Positions 42,667-53,426 of a DNA stretch of 64,000 nucleotides are shown here, one piece after another. Origin of the DNA: Bacteroidia bacterium (GTDB taxonomy: Bacteria; Bacteroidota; Bacteroidia; Bacteroidales; UBA7960); the NCBI GenBank assembly GCA_007695305.1, contig REEA01000112.1, forward strand, positions 1-64,000. The letters run 5' to 3'. The notes under the pieces were generated by a model. It saw nothing but the letters and a program-made list of their open reading frames with translations, searched no databases and was not told the origin of the DNA. Position numbers and translations under genes: made by a program. Position 1 is the first letter of the stretch; every line of letters starts with the position of its first letter.

Positions 42667-43530
42667 ATGAGACACAGGAATAAAATCAACAGTTTAGGAC
42701 GGAAAGCAGCCCACCGGAAAGAAACGATGTCGAGCATGGCCACTGCCCTGATCCTGCACAAACGAATCAATACCACCCTAGCAAAGGCAAAGGCTCTGCG
42801 TGTGTACGTTGAGCCCCTCATTACCAGGTCAAAAGAAGACTCAACCCACTCACGCCGTATGGTGTTTTCATACCTGAAAAACAAACATGCCGTGAGCGAG
42901 TTGTTCCGTGAAGTGGCGCAAAAAGTTGCAGACCGCCCCGGTGGATATACCAGGATATTGAAAACCGGCTTCCGTAAAGGAGACGGAGCTGAAATGTGCT
43001 TTATCGAACTCGTGGATTATAACACAGCCATGCTGGATACTGCAGAAGAAACACAGCAGAAACGTACCAGGAGAGGCCGCAGGCGTGGCAAAAAAGAAGA
43101 AACAGCACCCATCTCCAAAGCAGCCATTAAGGAAACACCTGATGAAACAAAGGTCGAAAAAAGCCCAGATCCTGAAAATGAAGAACAAGCCACTGCCGTA
43201 GAAGAAACAACAATTGCTGAAACCCCGGAAGTGGAAGAAACAACAATTGCTGAAACCACGGAAGTGGAAGAAACAGACACCAAAGAAACAAAAGCCGAAG
43301 AACCGGTAGAAGAAACCGAAGAAGCTGCCGATGAACCGACTGCTGTCAAAGATGAAGTGCAAGAACCAGAAACTGAAACAAAAGAGGTTGAGGCAGAAGA
43401 AAAAATAACCAAAGCCGAAGCCGAAGGCGATGAAAAGCCCGAAAATGAAGAACTAAAAGAAGAAAAAGAAACAGAATCCGGTGATGACGCCGAAAAGGAC
43501 CCTGAGTCAGACAAACCGGCAGATAAGTAA
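42667..43530 (+). CDS. rplQ: 50S ribosomal protein L17 with long acidic C-terminal extension
   Basis: [45 protein letters not shown] core, then a ~160-aa Glu/Thr-rich tail. Confidence 0.97.
   Translation: MRHRNKINSLGRKAAHRKETMSSMATALILHKRINTTLAKAKALRVYVEPLITRSKEDSTHSRRMVFSYLKNKHAVSELFREVAQKVADRPGGYTRILKTGFRKGDGAEMCFIELVDYNTAMLDTAEETQQKRTRRGRRRGKKEETAPISKAAIKETPDETKVEKSPDPENEEQATAVEETTIAETPEVEETTIAETTEVEETDTKETKAEEPVEETEEAADEPTAVKDEVQEPETETKEVEAEEKITKAEAEGDEKPENEELKEEKETESGDDAEKDPESDKPADK
43201..43266 (+). repeat. 33-bp in-frame tandem duplication in rplQ ([11 protein letters not shown] / [11 protein letters not shown])
   Basis: Units 43201-43233 and 43234-43266 are near-identical; a degenerate third unit follows. 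Confidence 0.9.
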
Positions 43531-43553
43531 AGACTACAAATCAAACATTGCTT

Positions 43554-43592
43554 AAAAGGATAAAGTGTCATAACAGGCTTTATCCTTTTTTT
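43554..43592 (+). terminator. Intrinsic terminator closing the ribosomal superoperon
   Basis: AAAAGGATAAAG (43554-43565) / CTTTATCCTTTT (43578-43589), 12-bp perfect stem plus T tract. Confidence 0.9.
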
Positions 43593-43646
43593 ATGTGAAT
43601 CGCTTTGTGTATCTTTATCAGAAAATTTACAGTTTGTAAACACTAA

Positions 43647-44948
<1,302 letters not shown>

Positions 44949-44970
44949 TCTCTTATATTTGATCAAATGA

Positions 44971-45015
44971 TCTCCCGCCCGGATAAACCTGTAAAATGGA
45001 CTACCGGGTGGGAGA
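44971..45015 (+). terminator. Hairpin after eno, probable terminator
   Basis: TCTCCCGCCCGG / CCGGGTGGGAGA 12-bp stem with one G-U pair; weak T tract follows. Confidence 0.65.
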
Positions 45016-45146
45016 AATCCTTTTCAAATCAACCATCCGAATGATTTCTATAAATCTACACGCATAGTTTTTTAATCTATTTTTACCGGAATACAGTCAA
45101 ATAATACTTCTCATTAACAATTTTCTGATCTGTCTATTCAATAAAT

Positions 45147-46436
45147 ATGTTGCGTAAAATATCTTTCTTTTGGTTTATATTGCTGATAGTCAGTCGTTCG
45201 GGTTTTGCTTCCCCGGTGGATACCGTTTCGGTAATGGTTTATAACCTTTTGTTTTATGGCCATTATACTTCTTTTTGTACGCCGGTCAATAACAATGTTG
45301 ACGACAAGGATGAATACCTGAAGACCATCATTGATCATACCTTGCCCGACATTTTTGCCGTCAATGAAATGGGCCCCAACGCCACCCTCGCCCAAAGGAT
45401 TCTGAATAATGTGATGAATACTGGCGGACGAACCCATTATGCCCATGCCACATATACAAATACCACCGGGTCAAATCTGGTCAATATGCTATTCTATAAC
45501 AGCAATAAATTTCAATTATATGATGAAGCTGTAGTAGCCAATGTTTTGCGCGATATAAACCTCTATACTTTGTATTACAATGATCCTGAACTGGCCCATG
45601 GTGCCGACACCTTGTTTATGCATGTCCTGGTTGCCCATCTGAAGGCGGGAAGCAGTGCCTCGGATCAACAAACCCGTATGCAGGAGATTGGCGCAATGAT
45701 GGGTTATATAGAGCAAAAAGAAATCACAGGAAATGTATTGTTTATGGGCGACTTCAATATGAATTCATCTTTTGAACAAGCCTATCAATTGCTAACATGG
45801 CATCCAAATGCTGAAATCCGATTTTATGATCCGGTTGATCAGCCCGGCGTTTGGTGGAACAATCCCGATATGGCACCCTGGCATACTCAAAGTACCCGCG
45901 TTGGCTCACACGATTGTTTTGTTACCGGTGGAATGGATGATCGATATGACCAGATTATTGTCACAAATAATATTATGGAAGGAACCGGCGGACTGCATTA
46001 TTTAGCCAATTCCTATACGACAATCGGTCAGGATGGCCTTCGATTCAACAATTCGCTGATCAATCCACCCAATCAAAGCGAACCCCCTGATGTTATCAGT
46101 GCTTTGTTCAATATGTCAGATCATTTGCCGGTGAAACTATCACTTGCAGTTACTGATTTTGCCAGCAGTGTGGCAGAAACAAACAACAAACCCGGATTCA
46201 CCGTAGTAAACATTCCAGGAAAAAAGTTTAAGATCATTCTTGATGCCATAACAGGTCCTGCAATACTGGAGATTTTTGATACACGAGGTACAACTGTTGA
46301 TCGAAGAAAATTATATGTTGACAGCTCTCCCCATAAAATCCCTGTGAATATTCCGGCTTTCCAGCCGGGAATTTATCTCGTAAGGATCAGTATTGATGGC
46401 ATGACACCCATCGTAGAGCGGCTGATCGTGTTGTGA
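45147..46436 (+). CDS. Secreted endonuclease/exonuclease/phosphatase-like protein with type IX secretion-type C-terminal domain
   Basis: NLLFYG...NEMGPN, FMGDFNMNSS, SDHLPVKLSL; C-terminus ILEIFDTRGTTVDRRKL...FQPGIYLVRISIDGMTPIVERLIVL. Confidence 0.8.
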   Translation: MLRKISFFWFILLIVSRSGFASPVDTVSVMVYNLLFYGHYTSFCTPVNNNVDDKDEYLKTIIDHTLPDIFAVNEMGPNATLAQRILNNVMNTGGRTHYAHATYTNTTGSNLVNMLFYNSNKFQLYDEAVVANVLRDINLYTLYYNDPELAHGADTLFMHVLVAHLKAGSSASDQQTRMQEIGAMMGYIEQKEITGNVLFMGDFNMNSSFEQAYQLLTWHPNAEIRFYDPVDQPGVWWNNPDMAPWHTQSTRVGSHDCFVTGGMDDRYDQIIVTNNIMEGTGGLHYLANSYTTIGQDGLRFNNSLINPPNQSEPPDVISALFNMSDHLPVKLSLAVTDFASSVAETNNKPGFTVVNIPGKKFKIILDAITGPAILEIFDTRGTTVDRRKLYVDSSPHKIPVNIPAFQPGIYLVRISIDGMTPIVERLIVL

Positions 46437-46558
46437 TCATAATTAGCACTTAAGATTCTGACTAATAATGATCTGAATTGTTCTGAAAATTATTCAACTG
46501 ACTTGGCTGTTTTCATAAGGATTTAATATTAAATTTGCCACAGCAAATTGCGGTAATT

Positions 46559-48259
46559 ATGACATTCGGCTTCTTCGATTTTCTCACCCTGTTTGGCTCC
46601 TTAAGCCTTTTCCTCTTTGGAATGAAAACAATGAGTGAGGGCATTCAAAAGTTCGCCGGAGATAAGATGCGTTCTATCCTTGCCGCAATGACCTCCAATC
46701 GATTTGCAGGTCTGCTAACAGGTTTCTTACTCACAACACTGGTTCAGTCCTCTTCGGCATCCACGGTTATGGTTGTGAGCTTCGTGAATGCCGGGCTTAT
46801 GTCGCTGACGCAATCCATTGGTGTGATCATGGGTGCCAATATCGGCACTACAACCACGGCCTGGCTCATTTCCCTGCTGGGTTTTAAGCTGAATATTTCT
46901 GCCTTATCCATACCCCTGATCGGCATTAGTTTCCCCCTTCTTCTAAATTCCCGGGAAAAATTTAACTCTCTTGGACAGATTTTTCTTGGTTTTGCATTGT
47001 TGTTTATGGGATTGGACTTCTTGCGTGGATCTGTTCCCGACCTGGAAACCAATCCGCAAATGTTCAAGTTTCTGCAGGACCTTACCGGTTACGGAGTTTA
47101 CAGCACGTTTCTGTTCCTAGGCCTGGGCACCCTTTTAACCATCGTACTGCAGTCATCCAGTGCAACTATGGCACTTACGTTGGTGATGTGTAATTATGGA
47201 TGGATCGGTTTCGAACATGGTGCAGCTATCGTCCTGGGTGAAAACATTGGTACCACCATCACGGCCAATCTTGCCGCATTGGTTGGAAATGTTTATGCCA
47301 AACGCACTGCACTGGCACATTCTGTTTTCAATATCATTGGCATCATATGGATGCTGTTCTTATTCCGTTTTTCCCTTGGCCACATCGATCATTTCATGGT
47401 ACATTTTGGATTGGGATCTCCTGAAACAGATCCCACCATGATCCCCATTGGCCTTTCCATTTTTCATACTGTCTTTAACCTTACCAATTCCCTGATTTTA
47501 ATTGGTTTTATTAAATATATGGTATTGTTCGTGGAGTTTGTGCTCCCCTCAAGGGGGAAAAGGTTCGAACGTCCACACCTTGAGTATTTTAGCAGTGGGT
47601 TCCTTCATATGGCCGAACTATCTGTTTTTCAGGCCAAGAAAGAAGTACGGAAATATGCAGAGCTGGCTCACCGGATGTTCAATTTTATCCCTTCCCTGAT
47701 CATTGAAACAGACAAGAAAGAGTTCCAGAACATCCTGGAACGTGTAAGTAAATACGAGGAAATAACAGACCGCGTTGAGGTGGAAATCACCACCTTCCTC
47801 GTAAAGATTTCACGTAAGCAACTGAGTAACCATGCAGCTGAGGAATTAAGGCGGATGCGCCTTGTAAGCAGTGAAGTTGAGAAAATCGGAGATGTGTGCT
47901 TTAAAATGTCATCCTTGCTCGCCGAGAAGAAAAAGGAAAAAATCTATTTTACCCCGGCCCAGCGCAGCGATTTATTCGAGATGTTTAAACTTGTCAATAA
48001 CGGATTTGAGCTGATGTTAAACAATATGCAGGTAAGCACGTTGGAAGCAAGAAACAACTTGCCCAAAGCCAATGAAATAGAAAAAAGCATTAATGGTTTC
48101 CGTGACCAGATCAGCGATGCGGTCATCCTGGAGATGGAAAAAGAGCCCACCCACGTGAAAAGCGCATTCTACTTTAATAAGCTTATATCCTCCTGCGAAA
48201 AGATCGGAGATGCAATTCTCAACATCAATGAAGCTGTAGCCGGTATAAATATTGAATAA
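46559..48259 (+). CDS. Na/Pi cotransporter family protein with PhoU-like domain
   Basis: LFLFGMKTMSEGIQKFAGDKMR, QSSSASTVMVVSFVNAG, LGENIGTTITANLAAL; ATG at 46559 preferred over TTG at 46535. Confidence 0.92.
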   Translation: MTFGFFDFLTLFGSLSLFLFGMKTMSEGIQKFAGDKMRSILAAMTSNRFAGLLTGFLLTTLVQSSSASTVMVVSFVNAGLMSLTQSIGVIMGANIGTTTTAWLISLLGFKLNISALSIPLIGISFPLLLNSREKFNSLGQIFLGFALLFMGLDFLRGSVPDLETNPQMFKFLQDLTGYGVYSTFLFLGLGTLLTIVLQSSSATMALTLVMCNYGWIGFEHGAAIVLGENIGTTITANLAALVGNVYAKRTALAHSVFNIIGIIWMLFLFRFSLGHIDHFMVHFGLGSPETDPTMIPIGLSIFHTVFNLTNSLILIGFIKYMVLFVEFVLPSRGKRFERPHLEYFSSGFLHMAELSVFQAKKEVRKYAELAHRMFNFIPSLIIETDKKEFQNILERVSKYEEITDRVEVEITTFLVKISRKQLSNHAAEELRRMRLVSSEVEKIGDVCFKMSSLLAEKKKEKIYFTPAQRSDLFEMFKLVNNGFELMLNNMQVSTLEARNNLPKANEIEKSINGFRDQISDAVILEMEKEPTHVKSAFYFNKLISSCEKIGDAILNINEAVAGINIE

Positions 48260-48304
48260 ACACTCCATCAAGATTATTCCGTCATGCCGGTCATTTGCTT
48301 ATTG

Positions 48305-49747
48305 TTAATGCTGCCCCAGCCACTCGGGTAAAACGGTTTCTTTCCAATTGTTTTTATCTGCCCTGATCTGTTCCATATCCAGCCCGATAAACTCCTGGGC
48401 TTTTTCTTTCGTGGATATATCCGGCATTTGTATGGGATAGGCGATGTCATATTTTCGAAAAATGGAAGTGAGCTTTAAACTCGCTTCCTGGGCTTTTTGA
48501 ATAGATGTACCCAGTACCCTGAGCGCTTCGGAGGGTGAGTGGAATCCCATGGCATTAGCCGCTGCAACCCAGTCCCAACGCCATTGCGAATGCCTGATCA
48601 ATTGCAGCACAGGGGCCATTTCTTCCTCTGTTGCGCCTGCATCCCATGCAAACTTAGCTTCAATGTGGACCCGTGCCAAATTTTTCTCTGCAATTTTTCG
48701 CAGCTCACTTACCCTGTCCTGCTGTTCATAAACCCTTGCAATCAGCTCAGATTCCTCCTGCCTGTGGCACACCATGCACGACTTGTCTACCTTTTTTAAA
48801 GGACTGACTAAATGATGATCGGTAAATTTAATGCCCCCCTCACGCATGTAGGGCATGTGACAATCCGCACAAGCAACATTGCGTTGGGCGTGGATTCCGG
48901 TCATATAAAGCTCATAGTCAGGATGCTGAGCTTTCAGCATAGGAGCCCTGCTAAGTGCATGCACCCAGTCAACATGGTCGATATTGTCTTTGTATCTCTC
49001 CATGGCTTCAGCCGAAAAACCCTCATCCCAGGGAAACATCAGATAGTTGTTTTCACCAAAATAATATTCTACATGGCACTGGGCACAAACCAAAGAGCGC
49101 ATTTCCTGATGAGTGGCGTTGTTGATATCAATACCCTGTCGGGCAAAAGCTTCAACCAATGCCGGCCTGGTAATGCGCAGATTCATGGTTTGTGGATCAT
49201 GACAATCCTGACAGCCAATTGGATTCTGAATATTCGGCCCCATCTCAGCCCATGTTTGTGCATAGTAAGCCTCAACGCCAAGCTCGTTCATCATCCTTGG
49301 TACATCGGTGCTCTTGCATGTCCAGCAAGTAGCAGGTTGAGGGACTCCGGTTCGCAGAGTGTTGTGAACATCTGTTACTGAATAATAATGACCCCTTCCC
49401 TGGTTATAATCGCGCGAAAAGGCATAACCGGCCCACATAACCACCAATTCAGGATATTTCTCCAGGTAATCGATCATCACCGAACCGTAATATTTGCTTT
49501 CAAAAGTAGTGTCCAGTGTCATCAGGTATCTCTCATACTGCCTTGGGAAATTCTCACCCCAAACTGCATTATCCGGCTCCCAATCAGGTATTTGGCTAAC
49601 CATCTGGAAGTAAAGCTGTGCTTCGCTGCGCCGCTCGATAATTGATGCGGCAAACAAGCCAATAAAAAATACAATAATAACGGTTGCAAAAAACAGAACC
49701 CAGTTTAACCAGGGCTTTTGTTTGGATATTTCTCCAATGTTCTTCAT
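48305..49747 (-). CDS. nrfA: Ammonia-forming cytochrome c nitrite reductase, catalytic subunit
   Basis: Active-site haem motif CWTCK plus four CxxCH (CQDCH, CAQCH, CADCH, CMVCH); start at MKNIGEISKQK. Confidence 0.97.
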   Translation of the reverse strand: MKNIGEISKQKPWLNWVLFFATVIIVFFIGLFAASIIERRSEAQLYFQMVSQIPDWEPDNAVWGENFPRQYERYLMTLDTTFESKYYGSVMIDYLEKYPELVVMWAGYAFSRDYNQGRGHYYSVTDVHNTLRTGVPQPATCWTCKSTDVPRMMNELGVEAYYAQTWAEMGPNIQNPIGCQDCHDPQTMNLRITRPALVEAFARQGIDINNATHQEMRSLVCAQCHVEYYFGENNYLMFPWDEGFSAEAMERYKDNIDHVDWVHALSRAPMLKAQHPDYELYMTGIHAQRNVACADCHMPYMREGGIKFTDHHLVSPLKKVDKSCMVCHRQEESELIARVYEQQDRVSELRKIAEKNLARVHIEAKFAWDAGATEEEMAPVLQLIRHSQWRWDWVAAANAMGFHSPSEALRVLGTSIQKAQEASLKLTSIFRKYDIAYPIQMPDISTKEKAQEFIGLDMEQIRADKNNWKETVLPEWLGQH

Positions 49748-49766
49748 GGTGTTTTGGTATTTAAGT

Positions 49767-50396
49767 TTATTTTGGATATTCAACAACTCTTTTTGAACGC
49801 CTGCTTTCACTTCTCGTAAGACCCTCCAGCCATTCGGGCATAACGCTGGGCAAACGGTCAACAAGCGCATGTGGGGCGGCAGAAAGGCTCCTGACACTCC
49901 CATGCGGTGTCTCCACATGACAATCCCAGCAAAGCTTATCCTCTCCATCACTTGCACGACTACCCGTTACTTCAACTAGCCGGACCATGTCAACCAAATC
50001 AATATGGCAACGTATGCAATTTGCCTGAACAACATGAATACCTCTGTTTTTTATCCTGATTACCTGGGGCTCCCAACGAAAAGTAAACCATGTGGCATGT
50101 TTTAGCCCATCTGTAGCCTTTACGTAATACTTGCTGATAAAACTGTCCTGAGGAACATGACAGTCACTGCAGGTGGCATCACGACCATGACTTCCCTTGG
50201 CCCAGGATGCATAATACGGGTACATCACATGACAGTTTATACATGTTTCTGGTTCATCCGAAATGTAGGAAGTGGCGTTGGATACATGCACGACAAACAA
50301 CAAAATGCCCGTAAATATTCCCGCGAGGATTATAACAGTTGTTCGCCAACCTTCAGGAGGTATGATAAACTGTATAATACGCTTGATGATTTTCAT
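49767..50396 (-). CDS. nrfH: Cytochrome c nitrite reductase small subunit
   Basis: One N-terminal TM helix and four CxxCH motifs (CINCH, CSDCH, CIRCH, CWDCH). Confidence 0.95.
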   Translation of the reverse strand: MKIIKRIIQFIIPPEGWRTTVIILAGIFTGILLFVVHVSNATSYISDEPETCINCHVMYPYYASWAKGSHGRDATCSDCHVPQDSFISKYYVKATDGLKHATWFTFRWEPQVIRIKNRGIHVVQANCIRCHIDLVDMVRLVEVTGSRASDGEDKLCWDCHVETPHGSVRSLSAAPHALVDRLPSVMPEWLEGLTRSESRRSKRVVEYPK

Positions 50397-50412
50397 GTGT
50401 TTAATATTTGTG

Positions 50413-50452
50413 AAAATGTCAAAATGTCAAAATGTCAAAATGTCAAAATGTC
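50413..50452. repeat. 8-bp tandem repeat, 5 perfect units of AAAATGTC
   Basis: Read directly; 17 bp upstream of the nrfH start. Confidence 0.95.
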
Positions 50453-50769
50453 TAAAAGTACTGGTTTCGTACCCTCGCATCCTCGTTTCTTCAGCTCCCA
50501 GCGCCTATAACCATCCCCATGTTTGTCCAAATCCTGTTTCCAAATGCTCTGGATCTTCAACATGGGTGTATCATGTTATAATGACCACTGTAGTGAATAA
50601 GAGAATAAGTACTGAAATATATAAATTAATTTTCAAATAGACAAATTATGACAAAAACCGGGTCTAATTTATTTTTATTCTAAATAAAAACGCCTATGCT
50701 TTGGGTGATAATTAACTTGGTATTTAATAAATAATTTGGCAAATATTCTGTTTTGTCGCCAAAAAAACT

Positions 50770-50777
50770 TACATTTG
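50770..50777 (+). promoter_or_regulatory. Putative -7 box (TACATTTG) upstream of the TPR histidine kinase
   Basis: Matches TAnnTTTG; the nearest TTTG is only 14 bp upstream. Confidence 0.35.
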
Positions 50778-50835
50778 TAGTGTGATGGTTAATTATATAT
50801 CGTAGTTATATTTCTTACAATAACTGGGAGTAATT

Positions 50836-53001
50836 GTGTTGAGATTTTTTTTATTTACCACTTTGGCGGTGGTGTCTGTGTTTTTTTGTCATGAACTACT
50901 GGCTTTCGAAACACGGCAACCGACTAACCAGAATGTGGACAGTTTGCTATCTGTTATCCAGCAGGAGGATATAACGGATTCACTGCGTATGGATGCGTTG
51001 ATCAATTTGGGCTTTGCTCTGTGGTCAATTGATCCCAAAGCTTCTATGAAGTATTCCAAACAAGGCTTGAATTTAGCTCATGAGCTTAATTCGCCCCGAC
51101 ATTTAGCCAGGGCATATGTAAGCGTCGGCCACGTATACTGGCGTCTTGGGAATTTTAACAAGTCTTTTGACTATTTAAAGGAAGCCCGTTCTTTATTTCT
51201 GGCCAATGACAATATTTACGGGTATACCCGCACAGGCAATCATCTGGGTATTTTGTTTGCAGAGCAGGGCCATTTTGATAAAGCCCTCGAGTATTATATT
51301 GATGCATTGCAATCGTATGAAGAAATGGACTCCATTGCACGCTCTGCTTCCGTTTTAAATAATATTGGTATTGTATATATGCGCCAGGGCGATTTGGACA
51401 AAGCCGAAGAATATCATATGCAATCACTTCTCATTACCAGCGAAGTCGGAAACCCTGTCGATATTGCTTATTCTTTGAATAATCTTGGCAGAGTAAGCCA
51501 AAAACGGGGGAATTACGAACAAGCCCTTGAGTACCAGGAAGCATCCCGTAATATCTGGGCCGGAAGTTATGATAGCAGGCAGTTGGCCATTGTTAACAGA
51601 GATATAGGGTATCTTCTGTTTTTAATGGAAGACTACGCGGCCGCTACCGAACAAATGTATAAGACATTGGAATTATTCGAATCCATCGGTGATGAGTGGG
51701 GCGCCGCAAAGGTTTTTGGTGATTTGGGTGAGCTCTATATTGCTTTGCATGATTATCAACAGGCCATGGAAAATCTGGAAAAAAGCCTTTCCATGGCAAA
51801 ACAGAGCGGAATACCCGCTCTCGTTTTAGAGAACTACAGAAAAATGAGCCGTCTCTTGGGTTTACAGGAAAATTATTCGGAAGCCTACCATTACCAAAAT
51901 CTTTATTTCAATTTGCAGGACAGCCTGTATACAGAGGAAAGCCGAAGACGGGCCGTCGAAATAAAGCTGATGTATGACAGGGAACGTAAAGAAAATGAGA
52001 TACAGCTGTTACGCAAAAGCAACCGGATCAAGGAACTGAACCTTGAAAAACAAAAACAGTTCCGGAATTTTTTGTTCTTGATAATCTTTTTGATCCTGGC
52101 ACTCCTTATACTGCTCTATACCCGATTTCTTGAAATACGTAAGACCAATAAAGTGTTAGAGTTTCAGAAGGAAGAAATCGGCAGAACAAATCAACAGCTC
52201 CGGGATCTGAACGACAGCCTGCTTTCGGAAAAGAAAAAGGTGGAGGATCTGAATGAAAAACTAATGGATTCAGAGAAAAGCCTCATCGAAATCAATAAAA
52301 CCAAAGACAAGTTTTTTTCTATCATTTCTCATGACTTGCGTAATCCTTTCGCTTCAATTGTCAGTTTCTCCCGGATTTTAAAAAGAGATATCGATAATTT
52401 ATCCAAAAAAGAACTAAAAGATCTTACAAAAGAACTGGATCGATCTGTGGTAAACATTAACAGTTTGCTTGAGAACCTTTTGCAGTGGTCGCGTAGTCAG
52501 ACCGGACAAATAACATACCAACCCGAATATTTTGATCTCAATGAGATTGTTAAAGAGAACCTTGATCTTTTTGCCAAAGCAGCGAACGACAAAAATATTC
52601 AGATCGTCAATCTTATATCGGTCAGGGTAGACGTTTGGGCTGATATAAATATGACCGACACTATCATTCGGAATTTGATATCCAATGCTTTAAAATATAC
52701 ACATCCCGGTGGCCATTTAGAAATAAATGCACAAAAAACAAATGGCTTTCTTGAAGTTTCGGTGAAAGATGATGGTGTTGGTATCTCTGAAGAGGATCAA
52801 AAAAAGCTTTTCCGGATCGACTCCTTGTTTAGCACTTATGGAACACTAGATGAAAAAGGCAGCGGACTTGGCCTGCTTCTGTGTAATGAATTTGTAAAAA
52901 AACAGGGCGGCCAAATGCACCTGCAAAGTGAAAAAGGGAAAGGTTCAGTCTTTTCATTCACAATTCCCCATTCAGCACCAGATAAAAATAGTATTGAATA
53001 G
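50836..53001 (+). CDS. TPR-repeat sensor histidine kinase (GTG start)
   Basis: Multiple TPRs, TM segment, H-box FFSIISHDLRNPFASIVSFS, N-box NLISNALKYT, DDGVGIS, GSGLGLLLCNEFVKKQGG. Confidence 0.93.
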   Translation: MLRFFLFTTLAVVSVFFCHELLAFETRQPTNQNVDSLLSVIQQEDITDSLRMDALINLGFALWSIDPKASMKYSKQGLNLAHELNSPRHLARAYVSVGHVYWRLGNFNKSFDYLKEARSLFLANDNIYGYTRTGNHLGILFAEQGHFDKALEYYIDALQSYEEMDSIARSASVLNNIGIVYMRQGDLDKAEEYHMQSLLITSEVGNPVDIAYSLNNLGRVSQKRGNYEQALEYQEASRNIWAGSYDSRQLAIVNRDIGYLLFLMEDYAAATEQMYKTLELFESIGDEWGAAKVFGDLGELYIALHDYQQAMENLEKSLSMAKQSGIPALVLENYRKMSRLLGLQENYSEAYHYQNLYFNLQDSLYTEESRRRAVEIKLMYDRERKENEIQLLRKSNRIKELNLEKQKQFRNFLFLIIFLILALLILLYTRFLEIRKTNKVLEFQKEEIGRTNQQLRDLNDSLLSEKKKVEDLNEKLMDSEKSLIEINKTKDKFFSIISHDLRNPFASIVSFSRILKRDIDNLSKKELKDLTKELDRSVVNINSLLENLLQWSRSQTGQITYQPEYFDLNEIVKENLDLFAKAANDKNIQIVNLISVRVDVWADINMTDTIIRNLISNALKYTHPGGHLEINAQKTNGFLEVSVKDDGVGISEEDQKKLFRIDSLFSTYGTLDEKGSGLGLLLCNEFVKKQGGQMHLQSEKGKGSVFSFTIPHSAPDKNSIE

Positions 53002-53036
53002 GAAAGGAACTGGTTCCCCAATCCATTAAAAATCCG

Positions 53037-53044
53037 TATATTTG
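53037..53044 (+). promoter_or_regulatory. Putative -7 box (TATATTTG) of the tRNA-Leu gene
   Basis: TAnnTTTG 34 bp upstream of the tRNA. Confidence 0.45.
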
Positions 53045-53078
53045 CACCCGTTTTTGGATAATCATTCCGACCATATAT

Positions 53079-53160
53079 GCGGATGTGGCGTAATTGGTAG
53101 CCGCGCCAGACTTAGGATCTGGTGCCGAAAGGCGTGGGGGTTCGAATCCCTTCATCCGCA
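53079..53160 (+). tRNA. tRNA-Leu (anticodon TAG)
   Basis: Acceptor GCGGATG/CATCCGC, anticodon arm CCAGA-CTTAGGA-TCTGG with TAG at 53113-53115, variable arm GCCGAAAGGC, TpsiC GTTCGAATC; CCA not encoded. Confidence 0.95.
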
Positions 53161-53426
53161 CTAAAAACCAAATTAATTGGCTCCTGGCAGAATGGCGCAC
53201 CCGTTGCAATGCCAACAAAGCCAATAATAATAGTATAAAGGCAGACTTGACAATAATTGTTATCAATCTATGGTGAATCACTCATTTGCGTGTAATTGCA
53301 CAAATGGCACAGTGTTAATTGCCTTGTTTTTTATCATCAGCATAGAAAAAACTGATCGGTCGAAAAAATACCGTCAAATAAACAGTTAAGCTTAAAAGGA
53401 AGCACACATCAAACAAAAACAAAAAC

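Noticed and set aside
43017-43643. 208-aa Ser-rich and 164-aa Phe/Cys-rich minus-strand ORFs opposite rplQ
   Set aside because: Antisense images of the Glu/Thr-rich L17 tail; composition follows from reverse translation of GAA/ACA codons.
48305-50396. Dedicated cytochrome c maturation genes next to nrfHA
   Set aside because: None visible; neighbours are a convergent Na/Pi transporter and a divergent histidine kinase.
50413-50452. Possible CRISPR-like repeats
   Set aside because: 8-bp units with no spacers: a simple tandem repeat; no cas genes nearby.
53094-53276. 60-aa ORF spanning the tRNA
   Set aside because: Starts inside tRNA-Leu(TAG); chance ORF.
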